From Sphingomonas sp. (GTDB lineage Bacteria > Pseudomonadota > Alphaproteobacteria > Sphingomonadales > Sphingomonadaceae): DNA of 64,000 nucleotides. The first letter of the stretch is position 1, and each line of letters opens with the position of its first letter. Where the stretch lies: positions 682,001 through 746,000 of the forward strand of contig NZ_JAFKLZ010000001.1 in the NCBI RefSeq assembly GCF_017304615.1, in the 5' to 3' direction. The notes beneath the pieces were generated by a model, which saw only the letters and a list, made by a program, of their open reading frames with translations, was not told the DNA's origin and searched no databases. Of the stretch, positions 18,527 through 27,604 are shown in pieces. A program made the position numbers and the translations under genes.

Positions 18527-19024
18527 ATGCGGTACGCCGCGGCATTGGTGATCATGGCGGGGGTTCTGGCGGTGCCGGCGGTGGCGGCGCTGGTAGAAAA
18601 GAAGCCGCCTTACTTCGCCTCGCTTCAGGCGAAGGAGGTGCGGATGCGCACCGGGCCGGGTCGCAATTACCCGATCAGCTGGAAATATGTCCGTCCCGGA
18701 TTGCCGGTGAAGGTGATCGAGAATTTCAAGGAAAAGGGCGTCGGCGCGGCGTGGCGCAAGGTGGAGGATCCCGGCGGCACGCAAGGCTGGATGCAGGCCA
18801 ATCTGGTCAGTGACGCCCGTACCGCGATCGTGATGGGCGACACCGTCGACCTGCGCGAAAGCCCGAGCGTCGGCGGCAAGGTCAACTGGCGCGCGGCGCG
18901 CGGCGTGGTGGGCCGGATCAGCCAGTGCGGCAGGGGCTGGTGCTATCTCGACGTGAAGGGGCGCGGCGGCTTTGTCGAGATCAGCCACATCTGGGGCGTC
19001 GATCCGACCGAAGCGCTGGAATGA
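18527..19024 (+). CDS. Exported bacterial SH3-domain protein
   Basis: 165 residues. Signal peptide MRYAAALVIMAGVLAVPAVA, then two SH3-like halves: EVRMRTGPGRNYPISWKYVRPGLPV and DTVDLRESPSVGGKVNWRA. The pattern fits DUF1058/SH3_4 periplasmic proteins, thought to bind cell-wall or protein partners. RBS AGGGGA lies 7 bases before ATG 18527. The gene ends in an ATGA overlap with the GNAT gene, so the two are coupled. Confidence 0.8.
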   Translation: MRYAAALVIMAGVLAVPAVAALVEKKPPYFASLQAKEVRMRTGPGRNYPISWKYVRPGLPVKVIENFKEKGVGAAWRKVEDPGGTQGWMQANLVSDARTAIVMGDTVDLRESPSVGGKVNWRAARGVVGRISQCGRGWCYLDVKGRGGFVEISHIWGVDPTEALE

Positions 19025-19479
19025 TGCGGATCGAACGCGACAATCTGTCGCGGCCGCAAGTCGCGGCGCTGGTTGAGTACCACCTCCGCGAGATGCACGC
19101 GCACTCGCCTGCCTGCCAGGTCTTCGCGCTCGACAGTTCGGGGCTCAGCCGTCCCGACGTGACCGTCTGGACGGTGTGGGACGACGCCGACTTGCTCGGC
19201 ATGGGTGCGATGAAGCGGCTCGACGACGAGCATGGCGAGCTGAAATCGATGCGGACCGCGCCGGGCGCGTTGCGGCGCGGCGTCGCACGGGCCGTGCTCG
19301 AACACATGATCGGCGAGGGCAGGGCGCGTGGCTATCGGCGGCTGAGCCTCGAAACGGGAAGGACGGAGCCGTTCGAGGCTGCGCATGCTTTGTATCGGTC
19401 GTTCGGATTTACCGAAACCGGTCCGTTCGCCGACTATAGCGACACCAGTTTCAGCCGGTATTTCGTGCTCGAGCTGTAA
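19021..19479 (+). CDS. GNAT-family N-acetyltransferase
   Basis: 152 residues. Core strands WDDADLLGMGAMKRLDDEHGELKSM, acetyl-CoA-binding RRGVARAVLEHMIGEGRARG and RLSLETGRTEPFEAAHALY followed by FGFTETGPF. Most similar in pattern to small YhbS/ElaA-type acetyltransferases; substrate unknown. Begins inside the stop of the SH3 gene (ATGA). Confidence 0.82.
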   Translation: MMRIERDNLSRPQVAALVEYHLREMHAHSPACQVFALDSSGLSRPDVTVWTVWDDADLLGMGAMKRLDDEHGELKSMRTAPGALRRGVARAVLEHMIGEGRARGYRRLSLETGRTEPFEAAHALYRSFGFTETGPFADYSDTSFSRYFVLEL

Positions 19480-19561
19480 CCGGACGGCTCGGCCGATCCG
19501 CCCACTGGCGTCGCGCGCTCCAATCTGGCAGCAATCGCCCCGTAAACTGGCGGAGAGACCG

Positions 19562-21307
19562 ATGAAGGTTAGGCTGTTGAGTGCGGTTGCCTGTGTGGCG
19601 TTGGCGGCCTGCACGTCGTCCCTGCCCACGAACAATGTGACGGCGGCGACCAACACGGCGACGCCGGCGCCCGCCACCGAGCCTTGGGGTGAGTTCCGCG
19701 ATGCCTTTATCGACGGCGTGTTCAAGCTCGATCCCGCCTTCGCGGTCTATCAGGGCAAGCACGATTATGATGGTGGCATCCCCGACTGGAGTCCTGCGGG
19801 CCTGAAGGCGCAGGCCGATTTCCTCCGGAAGGCGATCAGCGATGCGCAGGCGTACGACAAGGCCAAGTTGTCGAAGCAGGATGCGTTCGAGCGCGACTAT
19901 TTGATCCAGGTCGCGCGTGGGAAGCTGTTCTGGCTGGTGGACGCCGACCAGCCGCACAGGAATCCGGCTTATTATGTCGGCGGCGGGCTCGACCCCAACG
20001 TCTATATCGCGCGCAACTATGCCGATCCGAAGACGCGGATGACCGCGATCATCAAGTTCCTGCGTCAGGTGCCGTCGGCCGCCGCCAATATCCGCACCAA
20101 CCTCAAGACCCCGATGCCGGCGAGCTTCATTCAATATGGCGTCGCTGGGTTCAGGGGCTTCGCCGACTATTACACCGGAGACGCGAAGAAAGCGTTCGCG
20201 CGCGTGCACGACAAGCAGATGCAGAAGGATTTCACCGACGCATCGACCGCGGCGTCGAAGGCGATGACCGACCTCGCCAACTGGCTCGAGGGGCAGAAGG
20301 GTTCGGCAACGCAGGACTTCGCGCTGGGCGCCGACAAGTTCCAGCGGATGCTGCTGGAGACTGAAGGCGTCGATACCCCGCTCGACCAACTCGAGGCGGC
20401 GGGTCGCGCCGACCTGAAGAAGAACCAGGACGCGCTCAAGGCGGCGTGCGACAAATACGCGCCGCGCAAGACGCTGCAGGCGTGCATGGACAAGATGAGC
20501 GCCAACAAGCCGCCGAACCTTGATCCCGTGGCCGAAGCACGGCGGCAGATCCCGATGCTCAAGGCGTTCGTGCTGGCTCACGACATTGTCTCGGTTCCCG
20601 GGACCGAACAGGCGCTGGTCGAGGAAAGCCCGCCCTATAACCGGCAGAATTCGGCCTATATCGATCCGCCCGGGCCGTTCGATAAGGGGATTCCGTCGGT
20701 CTATTATATATCGCCCCCCGACCCCTCGTGGTCGAAGGAAAAGCAGCTCGGCTTCGTGCCCGGCAAGATGGACTTGCTATTCACGTCGGTTCACGAAGTG
20801 ATGCCGGGGCACTTCGTCCAGTTCCTCCACGCCAACCGCTCGCCGTCGCTCTTCGGCCAGTTGTTCGTCGGCTACGCGTTCGCCGAGGGCTGGGCGCATT
20901 ATGCCGAGGAAATGATGTGGGATGCCGGGCTCAATGACGGCGACCCGGAAACGCATATCGGCCAGATCAGCAACGCGCTGCTGCGTGACTGCCGGTTCCT
21001 GTCGGCGATCGGGATGCACGCGCGCGGGATGAGCCAGGCGGACTCGTACAAGATGTTCCGCGAGCAATGCTATCAGGACGAAGGAAACGCCGACCAGCAG
21101 GCGGCGCGCGGGACGTACGATCCGGCCTATCTTAACTACACGATGGGCAAGCTGATGATCCGCAAGCTGCGCGACGACTGGATCGCGACGCGTGGCGGGC
21201 GGAAGGCGTGGAAGGAGTTCCACGACCAGTTCCTGTCGTTCGGCGGCCCGCCGATCCCGCTGGTCCGCGCTGTGATGATGGGGGGAGAGGCGAAGGCGGT
21301 CTTTTAG
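19562..21307 (+). CDS. DUF885 lipoprotein, putative zinc metallopeptidase
   Basis: 581 residues. Lipoprotein signal MKVRLLSAVACVALAAC with lipobox LAAC, so likely membrane-tethered in the periplasm. The DUF885 zinc site is plain: HEVMPGHF (HExxxGH) near residue 415 and EGWAHYAEEM downstream with the third ligand. These proteins are thermolysin-fold carboxypeptidase/dipeptidase-like enzymes. The stop overlaps the converging MFS gene by 4 bases. Confidence 0.85.
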   Translation: MKVRLLSAVACVALAACTSSLPTNNVTAATNTATPAPATEPWGEFRDAFIDGVFKLDPAFAVYQGKHDYDGGIPDWSPAGLKAQADFLRKAISDAQAYDKAKLSKQDAFERDYLIQVARGKLFWLVDADQPHRNPAYYVGGGLDPNVYIARNYADPKTRMTAIIKFLRQVPSAAANIRTNLKTPMPASFIQYGVAGFRGFADYYTGDAKKAFARVHDKQMQKDFTDASTAASKAMTDLANWLEGQKGSATQDFALGADKFQRMLLETEGVDTPLDQLEAAGRADLKKNQDALKAACDKYAPRKTLQACMDKMSANKPPNLDPVAEARRQIPMLKAFVLAHDIVSVPGTEQALVEESPPYNRQNSAYIDPPGPFDKGIPSVYYISPPDPSWSKEKQLGFVPGKMDLLFTSVHEVMPGHFVQFLHANRSPSLFGQLFVGYAFAEGWAHYAEEMMWDAGLNDGDPETHIGQISNALLRDCRFLSAIGMHARGMSQADSYKMFREQCYQDEGNADQQAARGTYDPAYLNYTMGKLMIRKLRDDWIATRGGRKAWKEFHDQFLSFGGPPIPLVRAVMMGGEAKAVF

Positions 21308-22731
21308 CGCGTCGTCTTAAGTGTCGGCACTTCGTCCTGCACCTCGGTCCGCTGCGGGTTGCGGATCGAGGGGCGAAGGCGTGCGATGCTGCAAAGGCCG
21401 GCGACCACGCACAGGCCGACCGACACGAGCGGCGGCACGCGGCCCGAGCCGATCTGCATCGCCAGCAGCAGCGCGACGACGGTCGCGCCGGTCGTCTGCC
21501 CGGTCAGGCGGATCGTCGATACCAGGCCACCCGCCGCCGCCGCTCGATCGCGTGGGGCGCTGCCGATGATCAGCCGTGCATTGGGCGGCAGGAAGGTGCC
21601 GAACCCCGAGCCGCATAGCGCCATCCGCCACGCAATATCGAAATAGCTGGGATGCTCAGGCAGGAACGCGATCAACAGCAAAGCTGCGATGCTGATGCAC
21701 ATGCCGATCCCGCCTAGCAGCCCGGCGGGTATCCGGTCCGACAGCCACCCGGCTAGGGGCGCGACGATCATGTTGGTCAGCGGCCACGGCGCGATCGCCG
21801 CGCCGACCATCGCCGCGCTGAACCCGAATTCCTGCGTCAGACGGAACGGCGTCGACAGCAGCAGCGTCATCGACGCGATGAACGCGGTATAGGCCCCGAT
21901 CACCGACAGCGCGATGACCGGCCGGCCGAGCAAGTCGAGCGGCAGGATCGGATTTGCATCCTCCTTCTCACGCCTGACGAAATAATAGCCGACCAGCGCG
22001 CCAGTCGCGACGATCGCGGCGGACACTACCGGACTGTTGCCATGGACCGCGCTTTCCGCCCCGCCAATGACGAGACCGAACATCGCCGCGCACATCACCG
22101 CGCCCAGCACGTCGAAATGCGCATGCCGCGGCTTGGGGTCGGGCAGAGCGCGACCGAGCATCAGGCTGAGCAGCGCGAACGGGATCGCGCAGGCGAATAC
22201 CCACGGCCACGGCGCCACGGCCAGCACCAGACCCCCGATCGTAGGCGCGGCGGCAGCCGAGCTCGACACGATTACCGAATTGATGCCTAGGCCGCGCCCA
22301 AGCTGGCTCGACGGATAGGTCGACCGGATCAACGCCGACGACACGCTGAGCGCGCCCGCCGCGCCGATCGCCTGCGCCGCGCGGACGATCAGCAGGAACG
22401 GCAGGCTCTTGGCGAAGAAACAAAGCAGGGTCGCGACGGTGAAGATCAATTGGCCCGTTTGATACATCCGCTTGAGTCCGATCCGCTCGCCGAGACCGGC
22501 GAACGGCAGGAGCAGCATCACGAGCATCAACTGATAGATCGTCACGATCGACACAACCGAACTCGACTCGACGCCCAGGTCGCGCGCGATGCTGGGCAGC
22601 GCGACGTTGGCGATGCCGCCGTCGATGATGATCAGCGCGGTGCCGCAGCACAATGCACCGATCGCGCCGTAGCGGCGGGGCAGGGGCAGGCCGTCGCTTT
22701 TGGCGGGTTCGATCTCGGGATGCGCGCTCAT
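21304..22731 (-). CDS. MFS drug-resistance transporter (DHA2-like)
   Basis: 475 residues with about 14 hydrophobic helices. Motif-like PFAGLGERIGLKRMYQTGQ after helix 2, and the SYFDIAWRMALCGSGFG stretch in the second half, fit the EmrB/QacA-type group of drug:H+ antiporters. Start ATG 22731 overlaps the upstream cupin gene by 4 bases. Substrate unknown. Confidence 0.83.
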   Translation of the reverse strand: MSAHPEIEPAKSDGLPLPRRYGAIGALCCGTALIIIDGGIANVALPSIARDLGVESSSVVSIVTIYQLMLVMLLLPFAGLGERIGLKRMYQTGQLIFTVATLLCFFAKSLPFLLIVRAAQAIGAAGALSVSSALIRSTYPSSQLGRGLGINSVIVSSSAAAAPTIGGLVLAVAPWPWVFACAIPFALLSLMLGRALPDPKPRHAHFDVLGAVMCAAMFGLVIGGAESAVHGNSPVVSAAIVATGALVGYYFVRREKEDANPILPLDLLGRPVIALSVIGAYTAFIASMTLLLSTPFRLTQEFGFSAAMVGAAIAPWPLTNMIVAPLAGWLSDRIPAGLLGGIGMCISIAALLLIAFLPEHPSYFDIAWRMALCGSGFGTFLPPNARLIIGSAPRDRAAAAGGLVSTIRLTGQTTGATVVALLLAMQIGSGRVPPLVSVGLCVVAGLCSIARLRPSIRNPQRTEVQDEVPTLKTTR

Positions 22732-23129
22732 GCCGGGGTCCAGTCCGGCGGCGCAAGTTCGAAGCCGCCGAAATCGAACCCCGGCGTCACCACGCAACTG
22801 ACCAGCGCCCAGCCTTCACGCGGTTCGGCCGCCTGCCAGGCGTTGGCGGGCACCAATATCTGGGGATTGGCCGGGTCGAGCAGGTGTTCCACCGTGGTGT
22901 CGCCGTCATGGATCAGCAACGTCAGCGGATGCCCATCGTTCCAGATCCACAATTCAGCGGCATCGACCCTGTGCCAGTGCGATCGCTCGCCCGCGTCGAG
23001 CAGGAACAGGATTGCCGTCGCCAAGTCGCGTCCGCCGCGCGGATCGGGCTGTCGCATCGTCTCGCGATACCATCCGCCCTCGGGGTGCGGCGACAGCGCA
23101 AGCGCGGCGACCAGGGGATGTGCGGGCAT
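22728..23129 (-). CDS. Cupin family (DUF985) protein
   Basis: 133 residues. LSPHPEGGWYRETMR at the start and SHWHRVDAAELWIWNDGHPL are diagnostic of the DUF985/cupin_5 small sugar-epimerase-like family; the HWHR and later strand give a possible metal site. Function not established. Translationally coupled to the downstream MFS gene (ATGA). Confidence 0.85.
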   Translation of the reverse strand: MPAHPLVAALALSPHPEGGWYRETMRQPDPRGGRDLATAILFLLDAGERSHWHRVDAAELWIWNDGHPLTLLIHDGDTTVEHLLDPANPQILVPANAWQAAEPREGWALVSCVVTPGFDFGGFELAPPDWTPA

Positions 23130-23263
23130 TGCCTTCCCTCATGCCGATTTCGCGCGCGGAAGCAACGTCGGCGGATTAACTCGCATCAAGATCAATTTCG
23201 GGAACAGGTCGGGTCGCTCGGCGGTTGTGTCGCCAGCGAAACTAAATCTGAAAGGTGGCGATC

Positions 23264-23341
23264 ATGGGTAAAGGCATTCTGTTGTGGCTGTTGGGCATTC
23301 CCATCCCCATCATCATCCTGTTGTTGCTTTTCTGGCATTGA
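23264..23341 (+). CDS. Tiny hydrophobic membrane peptide (25 aa)
   Basis: An ATG preceded 5 bases upstream by AAAGGTGG opens a 25-codon frame starting MGKGILLWLLGIPIPI and running through Ile/Leu to FWH and TGA. It is one uninterrupted hydrophobic helix with a single basic residue at the N-terminus and a central PIP kink. The good RBS, clean helix and a hairpin just after the stop argue that it is a real gene, too short for standard calling. I recall similar MGKGILLWLLGIP peptides in alphaproteobacteria, but no function. Confidence 0.6.
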   Translation: MGKGILLWLLGIPIPIIILLLLFWH

Positions 23342-23346
23342 TCGCC

Positions 23347-23377
23347 TGCCGGCCGTCTTGGATTGAGGCGGCCGGCA
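23347..23377 (+). terminator. Hairpin after the 25-aa gene, possible terminator
   Basis: TGCCGGCC (23347-23354) pairs perfectly with GGCCGGCA (23370-23377), and a further G-C and G-T pair extend the stem inward. Only a short T run (TTT) follows, so termination efficiency is uncertain. It would separate the 25-aa gene from the GH92 gene. Confidence 0.5.
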
Positions 23378-23392
23378 TGCTTTGATCGGGGG

Positions 23393-25726
23393 ATGCTGAG
23401 CCAGACGCTGCGCCGCTTGCCCGCGATCCTCGCCGGATTGGGTTTGGTCCTATCGCCGATCGCTGCGGCGACCACCGTTATACCCCTGTCAGCCGTCGAT
23501 CCGTTCATCGGAACAGGCGGGGAAGGGCATACCTTTCCCGGGGCGGTGGCGCCGTTCGGGATGGTGCAATTGTCTCCTGACACCGACGCGACGTGCGAGA
23601 TCCGCAAATGCTACCCGCACGCTGCTGGTTATCGGTACGAAGATCCGACGATCCAGGGCTTCTCGATGACCCATTTTTCGGGCGCGGGACATTCGGATCT
23701 TGGCGATTTTCTGATGATGGCGGTGTCGGGCGATGTGGTGCCCCTGGAACCCGGCGACGCTGCAAAGCCGGGAAGCGGCTACCGCTCGCGCTTCAGCCAT
23801 GACGGCGAAGTCGCGAGCCCCGGTTACTACGCCGTGACACTGACGGATGCCGGGGTCCGCGCGGAGATGACCGCGGGGACTAGGATCGGGGTCCAGCGCT
23901 ACACGTTCGGCAAGGAAAAACCGGCACACCTCGTCTTCGACCTGCGTTCCAGCCTGTACAATTATCCCGGCAAGGTATCGTGGTCGTCGATCCGGCTGCG
24001 GCCCGACGGCACGGTGACCGGGGGGCGTGAGACGCGCGGCTGGGCGCCGGGGCGCAAACTGTTCTTCGCGATGCGCTTCTCGCGGCCCTTGCTCGGCCAT
24101 GAGTTCAAGAACACCGAGACGAACGTGCCGTATCGCGGGTTCAAGGGACCGGGTCGGTCGGGTAGCGACATCGCCGAGTTGAAGGGCCGGGCGCTGGTCG
24201 TGCGGCTCGATTTCGGGACGCTCGACGCACCGCTGGAGGTGAAGGTCGGCATCTCGACGGTCGACGAGGACGGTGCGATCGCCAACCTCGCCAGCGAGCC
24301 GGGCGATTTCGATGCGATCCGCGCACGGACCGAAGCGGCGTGGAGCAAGGCGCTGTCGGTGCTCGACGTGCAGGCGAGCGGCAAGATGCGGCGCACCGTT
24401 TACACCGCGCTCTATCACGCGTTGATGGCGCCGAGCGTTCTGTCGGACGCGGATGGCCGCCATCGCGGGCCGGACGACCAGATCCACAAGGCGGAAGGCT
24501 TCACGTTCCGCTCGACCTTTTCGCTGTGGGACACGTTCCGCGCGGAGCATCCGCTACTGACGATCGTCCAGCCGCCATCGACCACCAGTGACGTCGTCCG
24601 CTCGCTGATCGCCAGTCGTGAGGCGAGTCCCTACGGCGTCCTCCCCGTCTGGCAGTTTCAGGGGCAGGAGACGTGGACGATGATCGGCTATCATGCCGTC
24701 CCCGTCATCGCCGACGCGTACCTGAAAGGGATTACGGGGTTCGATGCCAAAAAGGCGCTCGACGCGATGGTCGCTAGCGCAACCTATGCCCCTTACGGTG
24801 GGCTCGGCGACTATATGCAGTTGGGCTATGTGCCGATTGATGGCGAGCCGGAGGCGGCGTCGAAGACGGTCGAATATGCCTATGACGACTGGACGATCGC
24901 GCGGATGGCGCGGGCGATGGGGCGGATGGACGTCGCCGCGACGTTCGAGAAGCGTGCGGCCTATTGGCGCAATTCGTTCGATGCCAAGACTGGCTGGTTG
25001 CGCGCGCGCAAGGCGGACGGGAGCTTTCGCGTGCCGTTCGGTCCGACCGCGATCAACTATGGCTCCGATTATACCGAGGGCAATGCTTGGCAATATTCGT
25101 GGTTCATGCCGCACGATCAGGGCGGGCTGATCAAGCTGCTCGGCGGCGACGCGGCGACCGTCCGGAAGCTCGACGCGATGTTCGATTTCGACGTGTCGAA
25201 ACTCGACTACAGCCATGCCGAGGACATTGCCGGGCTGATCGGTCAGTACATCCACGGCAACGAGCCGAGCCACCACGTCGCCTATCTCTATGCCTTCGCC
25301 GGCGCGCCGTGGCGGACGCAGGCCCGGCTGAAGCAGATCGTCGCCAGCCAGTATAACGATACGCCCAAGGGGCTGTCGGGCAACGACGACATTGGCCAGA
25401 TGTCGGCGTGGTTGGTCTTCACCGCGCTCGGTTTCTACCCCGTCGCGCCGGGCAGCGGGCAATATGTCATCGGCCGCCCGTTCGTCGATCGCGCGACGAT
25501 CGACCTGCCCAACGGCAAACGCTTCACGATCGTCGCGGACGGGCTGAGCGACGCCAATATCTATGTCGGATCGGTCACGCTGAATGGAAAGCCGTTGACT
25601 CGTGTCTATATCACGCATGACGAGATCGAGCGCGGCGGCGAGCTTCGCTTTACGATGAGCGCGATCCCGAACAAGGCGTGGGGCCGGAGCATCGCCGCGC
25701 GCCCCTATTCGATGAGTGGATATTGA
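23393..25726 (+). CDS. GH92 family alpha-mannosidase
   Basis: 777 residues. N-terminal signal sequence (LPAILAGLGLVLSPIAAA), then the GH92 hallmarks VDPFIGTGGEGHTFPGA, GMVQLSPDT, GFSMTHFSGAGHSDLGDF, the (alpha/alpha)6 barrel with TFSLWDTFRAEHPL, TEGNAWQYSWFMPHDQGGL, YIHGNEPSHHVAYLYAFAG and GLSGNDDIGQMSAW (catalytic acids). Calcium-dependent exo-mannosidases that trim alpha-1,2-type mannans or N-glycans outside the cytoplasm. ATG 23393 follows a CGGGGG site. DUF427 follows after one base. Confidence 0.93.
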   Translation: MLSQTLRRLPAILAGLGLVLSPIAAATTVIPLSAVDPFIGTGGEGHTFPGAVAPFGMVQLSPDTDATCEIRKCYPHAAGYRYEDPTIQGFSMTHFSGAGHSDLGDFLMMAVSGDVVPLEPGDAAKPGSGYRSRFSHDGEVASPGYYAVTLTDAGVRAEMTAGTRIGVQRYTFGKEKPAHLVFDLRSSLYNYPGKVSWSSIRLRPDGTVTGGRETRGWAPGRKLFFAMRFSRPLLGHEFKNTETNVPYRGFKGPGRSGSDIAELKGRALVVRLDFGTLDAPLEVKVGISTVDEDGAIANLASEPGDFDAIRARTEAAWSKALSVLDVQASGKMRRTVYTALYHALMAPSVLSDADGRHRGPDDQIHKAEGFTFRSTFSLWDTFRAEHPLLTIVQPPSTTSDVVRSLIASREASPYGVLPVWQFQGQETWTMIGYHAVPVIADAYLKGITGFDAKKALDAMVASATYAPYGGLGDYMQLGYVPIDGEPEAASKTVEYAYDDWTIARMARAMGRMDVAATFEKRAAYWRNSFDAKTGWLRARKADGSFRVPFGPTAINYGSDYTEGNAWQYSWFMPHDQGGLIKLLGGDAATVRKLDAMFDFDVSKLDYSHAEDIAGLIGQYIHGNEPSHHVAYLYAFAGAPWRTQARLKQIVASQYNDTPKGLSGNDDIGQMSAWLVFTALGFYPVAPGSGQYVIGRPFVDRATIDLPNGKRFTIVADGLSDANIYVGSVTLNGKPLTRVYITHDEIERGGELRFTMSAIPNKAWGRSIAARPYSMSGY

Positions 25727-25727
25727 G

Positions 25728-26099
25728 ATGACTGACCGGCCCGTCCGCATTCCCGGCCCCGACCACCCGATCACGATCGAGCATAACCCGAAGCGAGTGG
25801 TCGTGACCGCGAACGGCGCGGTCATCGCGGATACCCGCAACGCGCTGATCCTGCGCGAGGCGAGCTATCCGCCGGTTCAGTACATCCCGCGCGGCGACGC
25901 GGTGATGGCGGCGCTCGCCCGGAGCGACCGTGCCACCTATTGCCCGTACAAGGGCGAGGCGTCCTATTTCTCCATCCCCGGCGTCGACCGCGGGGAGAAT
26001 GCGGTGTGGACCTACGAAACGCCGTATGACGCGGTCGCCGCGATCCGCGATCACTTGGCTTTCTATCCCGATCGCGTCACCATCGAGGAAATCGACTGA
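25728..26099 (+). CDS. DUF427 domain protein
   Basis: 123 residues. The DUF427 pattern is obvious: VTANGAVIADTRNALILREASYPPVQYIPRGDV-like core, TYCPYKGEASYFSI and AVWTYETPYDAVAAIRDHLAFYPDRV. The family is a small beta-barrel of unproven function. ATG 25728 lies one base after the GH92 stop. Confidence 0.9.
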   Translation: MTDRPVRIPGPDHPITIEHNPKRVVVTANGAVIADTRNALILREASYPPVQYIPRGDAVMAALARSDRATYCPYKGEASYFSIPGVDRGENAVWTYETPYDAVAAIRDHLAFYPDRVTIEEID

Positions 26100-26167
26100 C
26101 GTTCTTGCTGCACCGCAACATGAATGCTATATCAACTTACATGTACCTGACCGAGAAAGCCGAGCCG

Positions 26168-26476
26168 ATGCCGAGCGGCGCGACGCCCACGATCCTTCAG
26201 GCGATCGTCACGAAACATTGCGTGACCGCGACGTACAACCGCGCGCCGATCGTGCTCGCGCCGCACGTCCTGTTCATGAAGAACGACGCACTGCATGTCG
26301 GTGGGGTGACGCTGGAGCGCGACGGCATACCGCCCAAGGAATACAAGATGGGCGTGTTCAAGCTCGACGGGCTGGGCACGATCGCGATCACCGACCGCCC
26401 GTTCCAGACCAGCGAATTGTGGGACCCGGCCGACGAACGATTCGTCGCGCAGCCGCTGATGACGGTCGAGCGCTAG
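26168..26476 (+). CDS. Conserved hypothetical protein
   Basis: 102 residues from ATG 26168, which has GAGAAAG a few bases upstream; the frame is open from 26105 and ATG 26120 or 26141 are alternatives. The fold looks like a small beta-rich domain: ATPTILQAIVTKHCVTATYN, then VLFMKNDALHVGGVTLERDG and KMGVFKLDGLGTIAITDRPF. The start pattern (ILQAIVTKHCVTATYNR) resembles the beginning of WYL-type ligand domains, but the match is weak. No signal or membrane segment. Confidence 0.6.
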   Translation: MPSGATPTILQAIVTKHCVTATYNRAPIVLAPHVLFMKNDALHVGGVTLERDGIPPKEYKMGVFKLDGLGTIAITDRPFQTSELWDPADERFVAQPLMTVER

Positions 26477-26510
26477 CCCAAGCGCTGCTCCCTGTGCCAA
26501 GGTCGCCGCG

Positions 26511-27224
26511 GTGACCGAGGACAGCTCCAAAACCACGCTTTTCCGCCCCTGGCTGTGGCCAGCGCTCGGCTTGCTCGTGGTGTCGTTGGTTGGGCTCGGC
26601 GCGTATCTGGCGGATGAGCTGATCGAGGGCGAAAGCTGGGCGATCGACCAGCGGCTGTTGATGGGCCTGCGCGTGCCCGGCGACCTGCAGCAGCCGATCG
26701 GGCCGCATTGGCTCCTGCAAGCAGCGATCGACGTTTCCGCGTTGGGTGGACCGACCTTGCGAATCCTGTTCGGCGGGGCGGGGCTTGCCTGGCTGCTGTA
26801 TCGCCGACGGCGGGCGGAGGCGGGGTGGATCGCGGTGTCGCTGATCGGTGCGGCGCTCCTCAGTTCCGTCCTGAAATACGCCATCGGCCGTCCGCGTCCG
26901 GAACTCGTGCCGCACCTGGCGTACGTCACCGACCCCAGCTTTCCGAGCGGCCACAGCCTTGGCTCCGCCGCGCTCTATCTGACCCTCGCGCTGATGCTGG
27001 CGGAGGATGCCAAGAGCTGGGCGGCGCGCATCGCGATCGTCGGGTTCGGCGCGCTGCTCGTGCTGCTGATCGGGTGCAGCCGCGTGTATCTGGGCGTGCA
27101 TTGGCCGAGCGACGTGCTGGGCGGGTGGAGCTTCGGCGCCGCCTGGGCGCTGGCGGTGTATGCGGCGAACCGGTGGCTGCGGCGGAGGCGGCAGGGGCCT
27201 AAGGTCACACCAGGGTCACACTGA
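26511..27224 (+). CDS. PAP2-family phosphatase (membrane)
   Basis: 237 residues starting at GTG 26511. Five to six membrane helices and the full PAP2 active site: KYAIGRPRP, PSFPSGHS and SRVYLGVHWPSDVLGG. Enzymes of this type dephosphorylate undecaprenyl-pyrophosphate or phosphatidate-like lipids on the periplasmic side. The C-terminus is a basic Arg cluster. The 35-base gap from the preceding gene suggests co-transcription. Confidence 0.88.
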   Translation: MTEDSSKTTLFRPWLWPALGLLVVSLVGLGAYLADELIEGESWAIDQRLLMGLRVPGDLQQPIGPHWLLQAAIDVSALGGPTLRILFGGAGLAWLLYRRRRAEAGWIAVSLIGAALLSSVLKYAIGRPRPELVPHLAYVTDPSFPSGHSLGSAALYLTLALMLAEDAKSWAARIAIVGFGALLVLLIGCSRVYLGVHWPSDVLGGWSFGAAWALAVYAANRWLRRRRQGPKVTPGSH

Positions 27225-27419
27225 CGCGGTTTCCGGCTGAGGTCGCGCCCTTCGCACGGCGGCGAAAAATTTGTTGGATCGCCGCTTAACGCCGGGGGAT
27301 GGAAAGCGGGGTGGGGCTGACGGAGGGGTATCCGAGGGCGCATCGGCCAGGGTAGAGCAGGGGAAATCCTACATTGGAAGCGGGACGCTACCAGGCGTCA
27401 CCACGGCTGGGCCGCGCCG

Positions 27420-27556
27420 TCGGCGGAAATGGCGATCCGGTTCGAACAGGCGTTCGGGCTGAGCGCCGACACGCTGATGCGGAAGCAGCGGCGCACGATC
27501 TGGCGCGCGTGCGGGCGGAGGGTGGTGTCGTTGGGGTGGAGCGGGTGGCGGCTTAG
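27420..27556 (+). pseudogene. Frameshifted HigA-like antitoxin fragment
   Basis: In one frame the sequence reads SAEMAIRFEQAFGLSADTL then MRKQ; in the next frame it continues AAHDLARVRAEGGVVGVERVAA and a TAG. Together they reproduce the C-terminal half of HigA/VapI-type antitoxins, where the helix after the HTH reads like EMAIRLEKAFG..TLLRMQ..YDLA. One missing base in the MRKQ/AAHDL junction explains the frameshift. No N-terminal HTH or higB toxin is seen upstream, so this is a remnant. The rest of 27225-27604 contains nothing else I recognise. Confidence 0.6.
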
Positions 27557-27604
27557 GCCACGCTCGTTTATTGGCCTTAATCTAGAACTGAAACGGAGTC
27601 TGCG

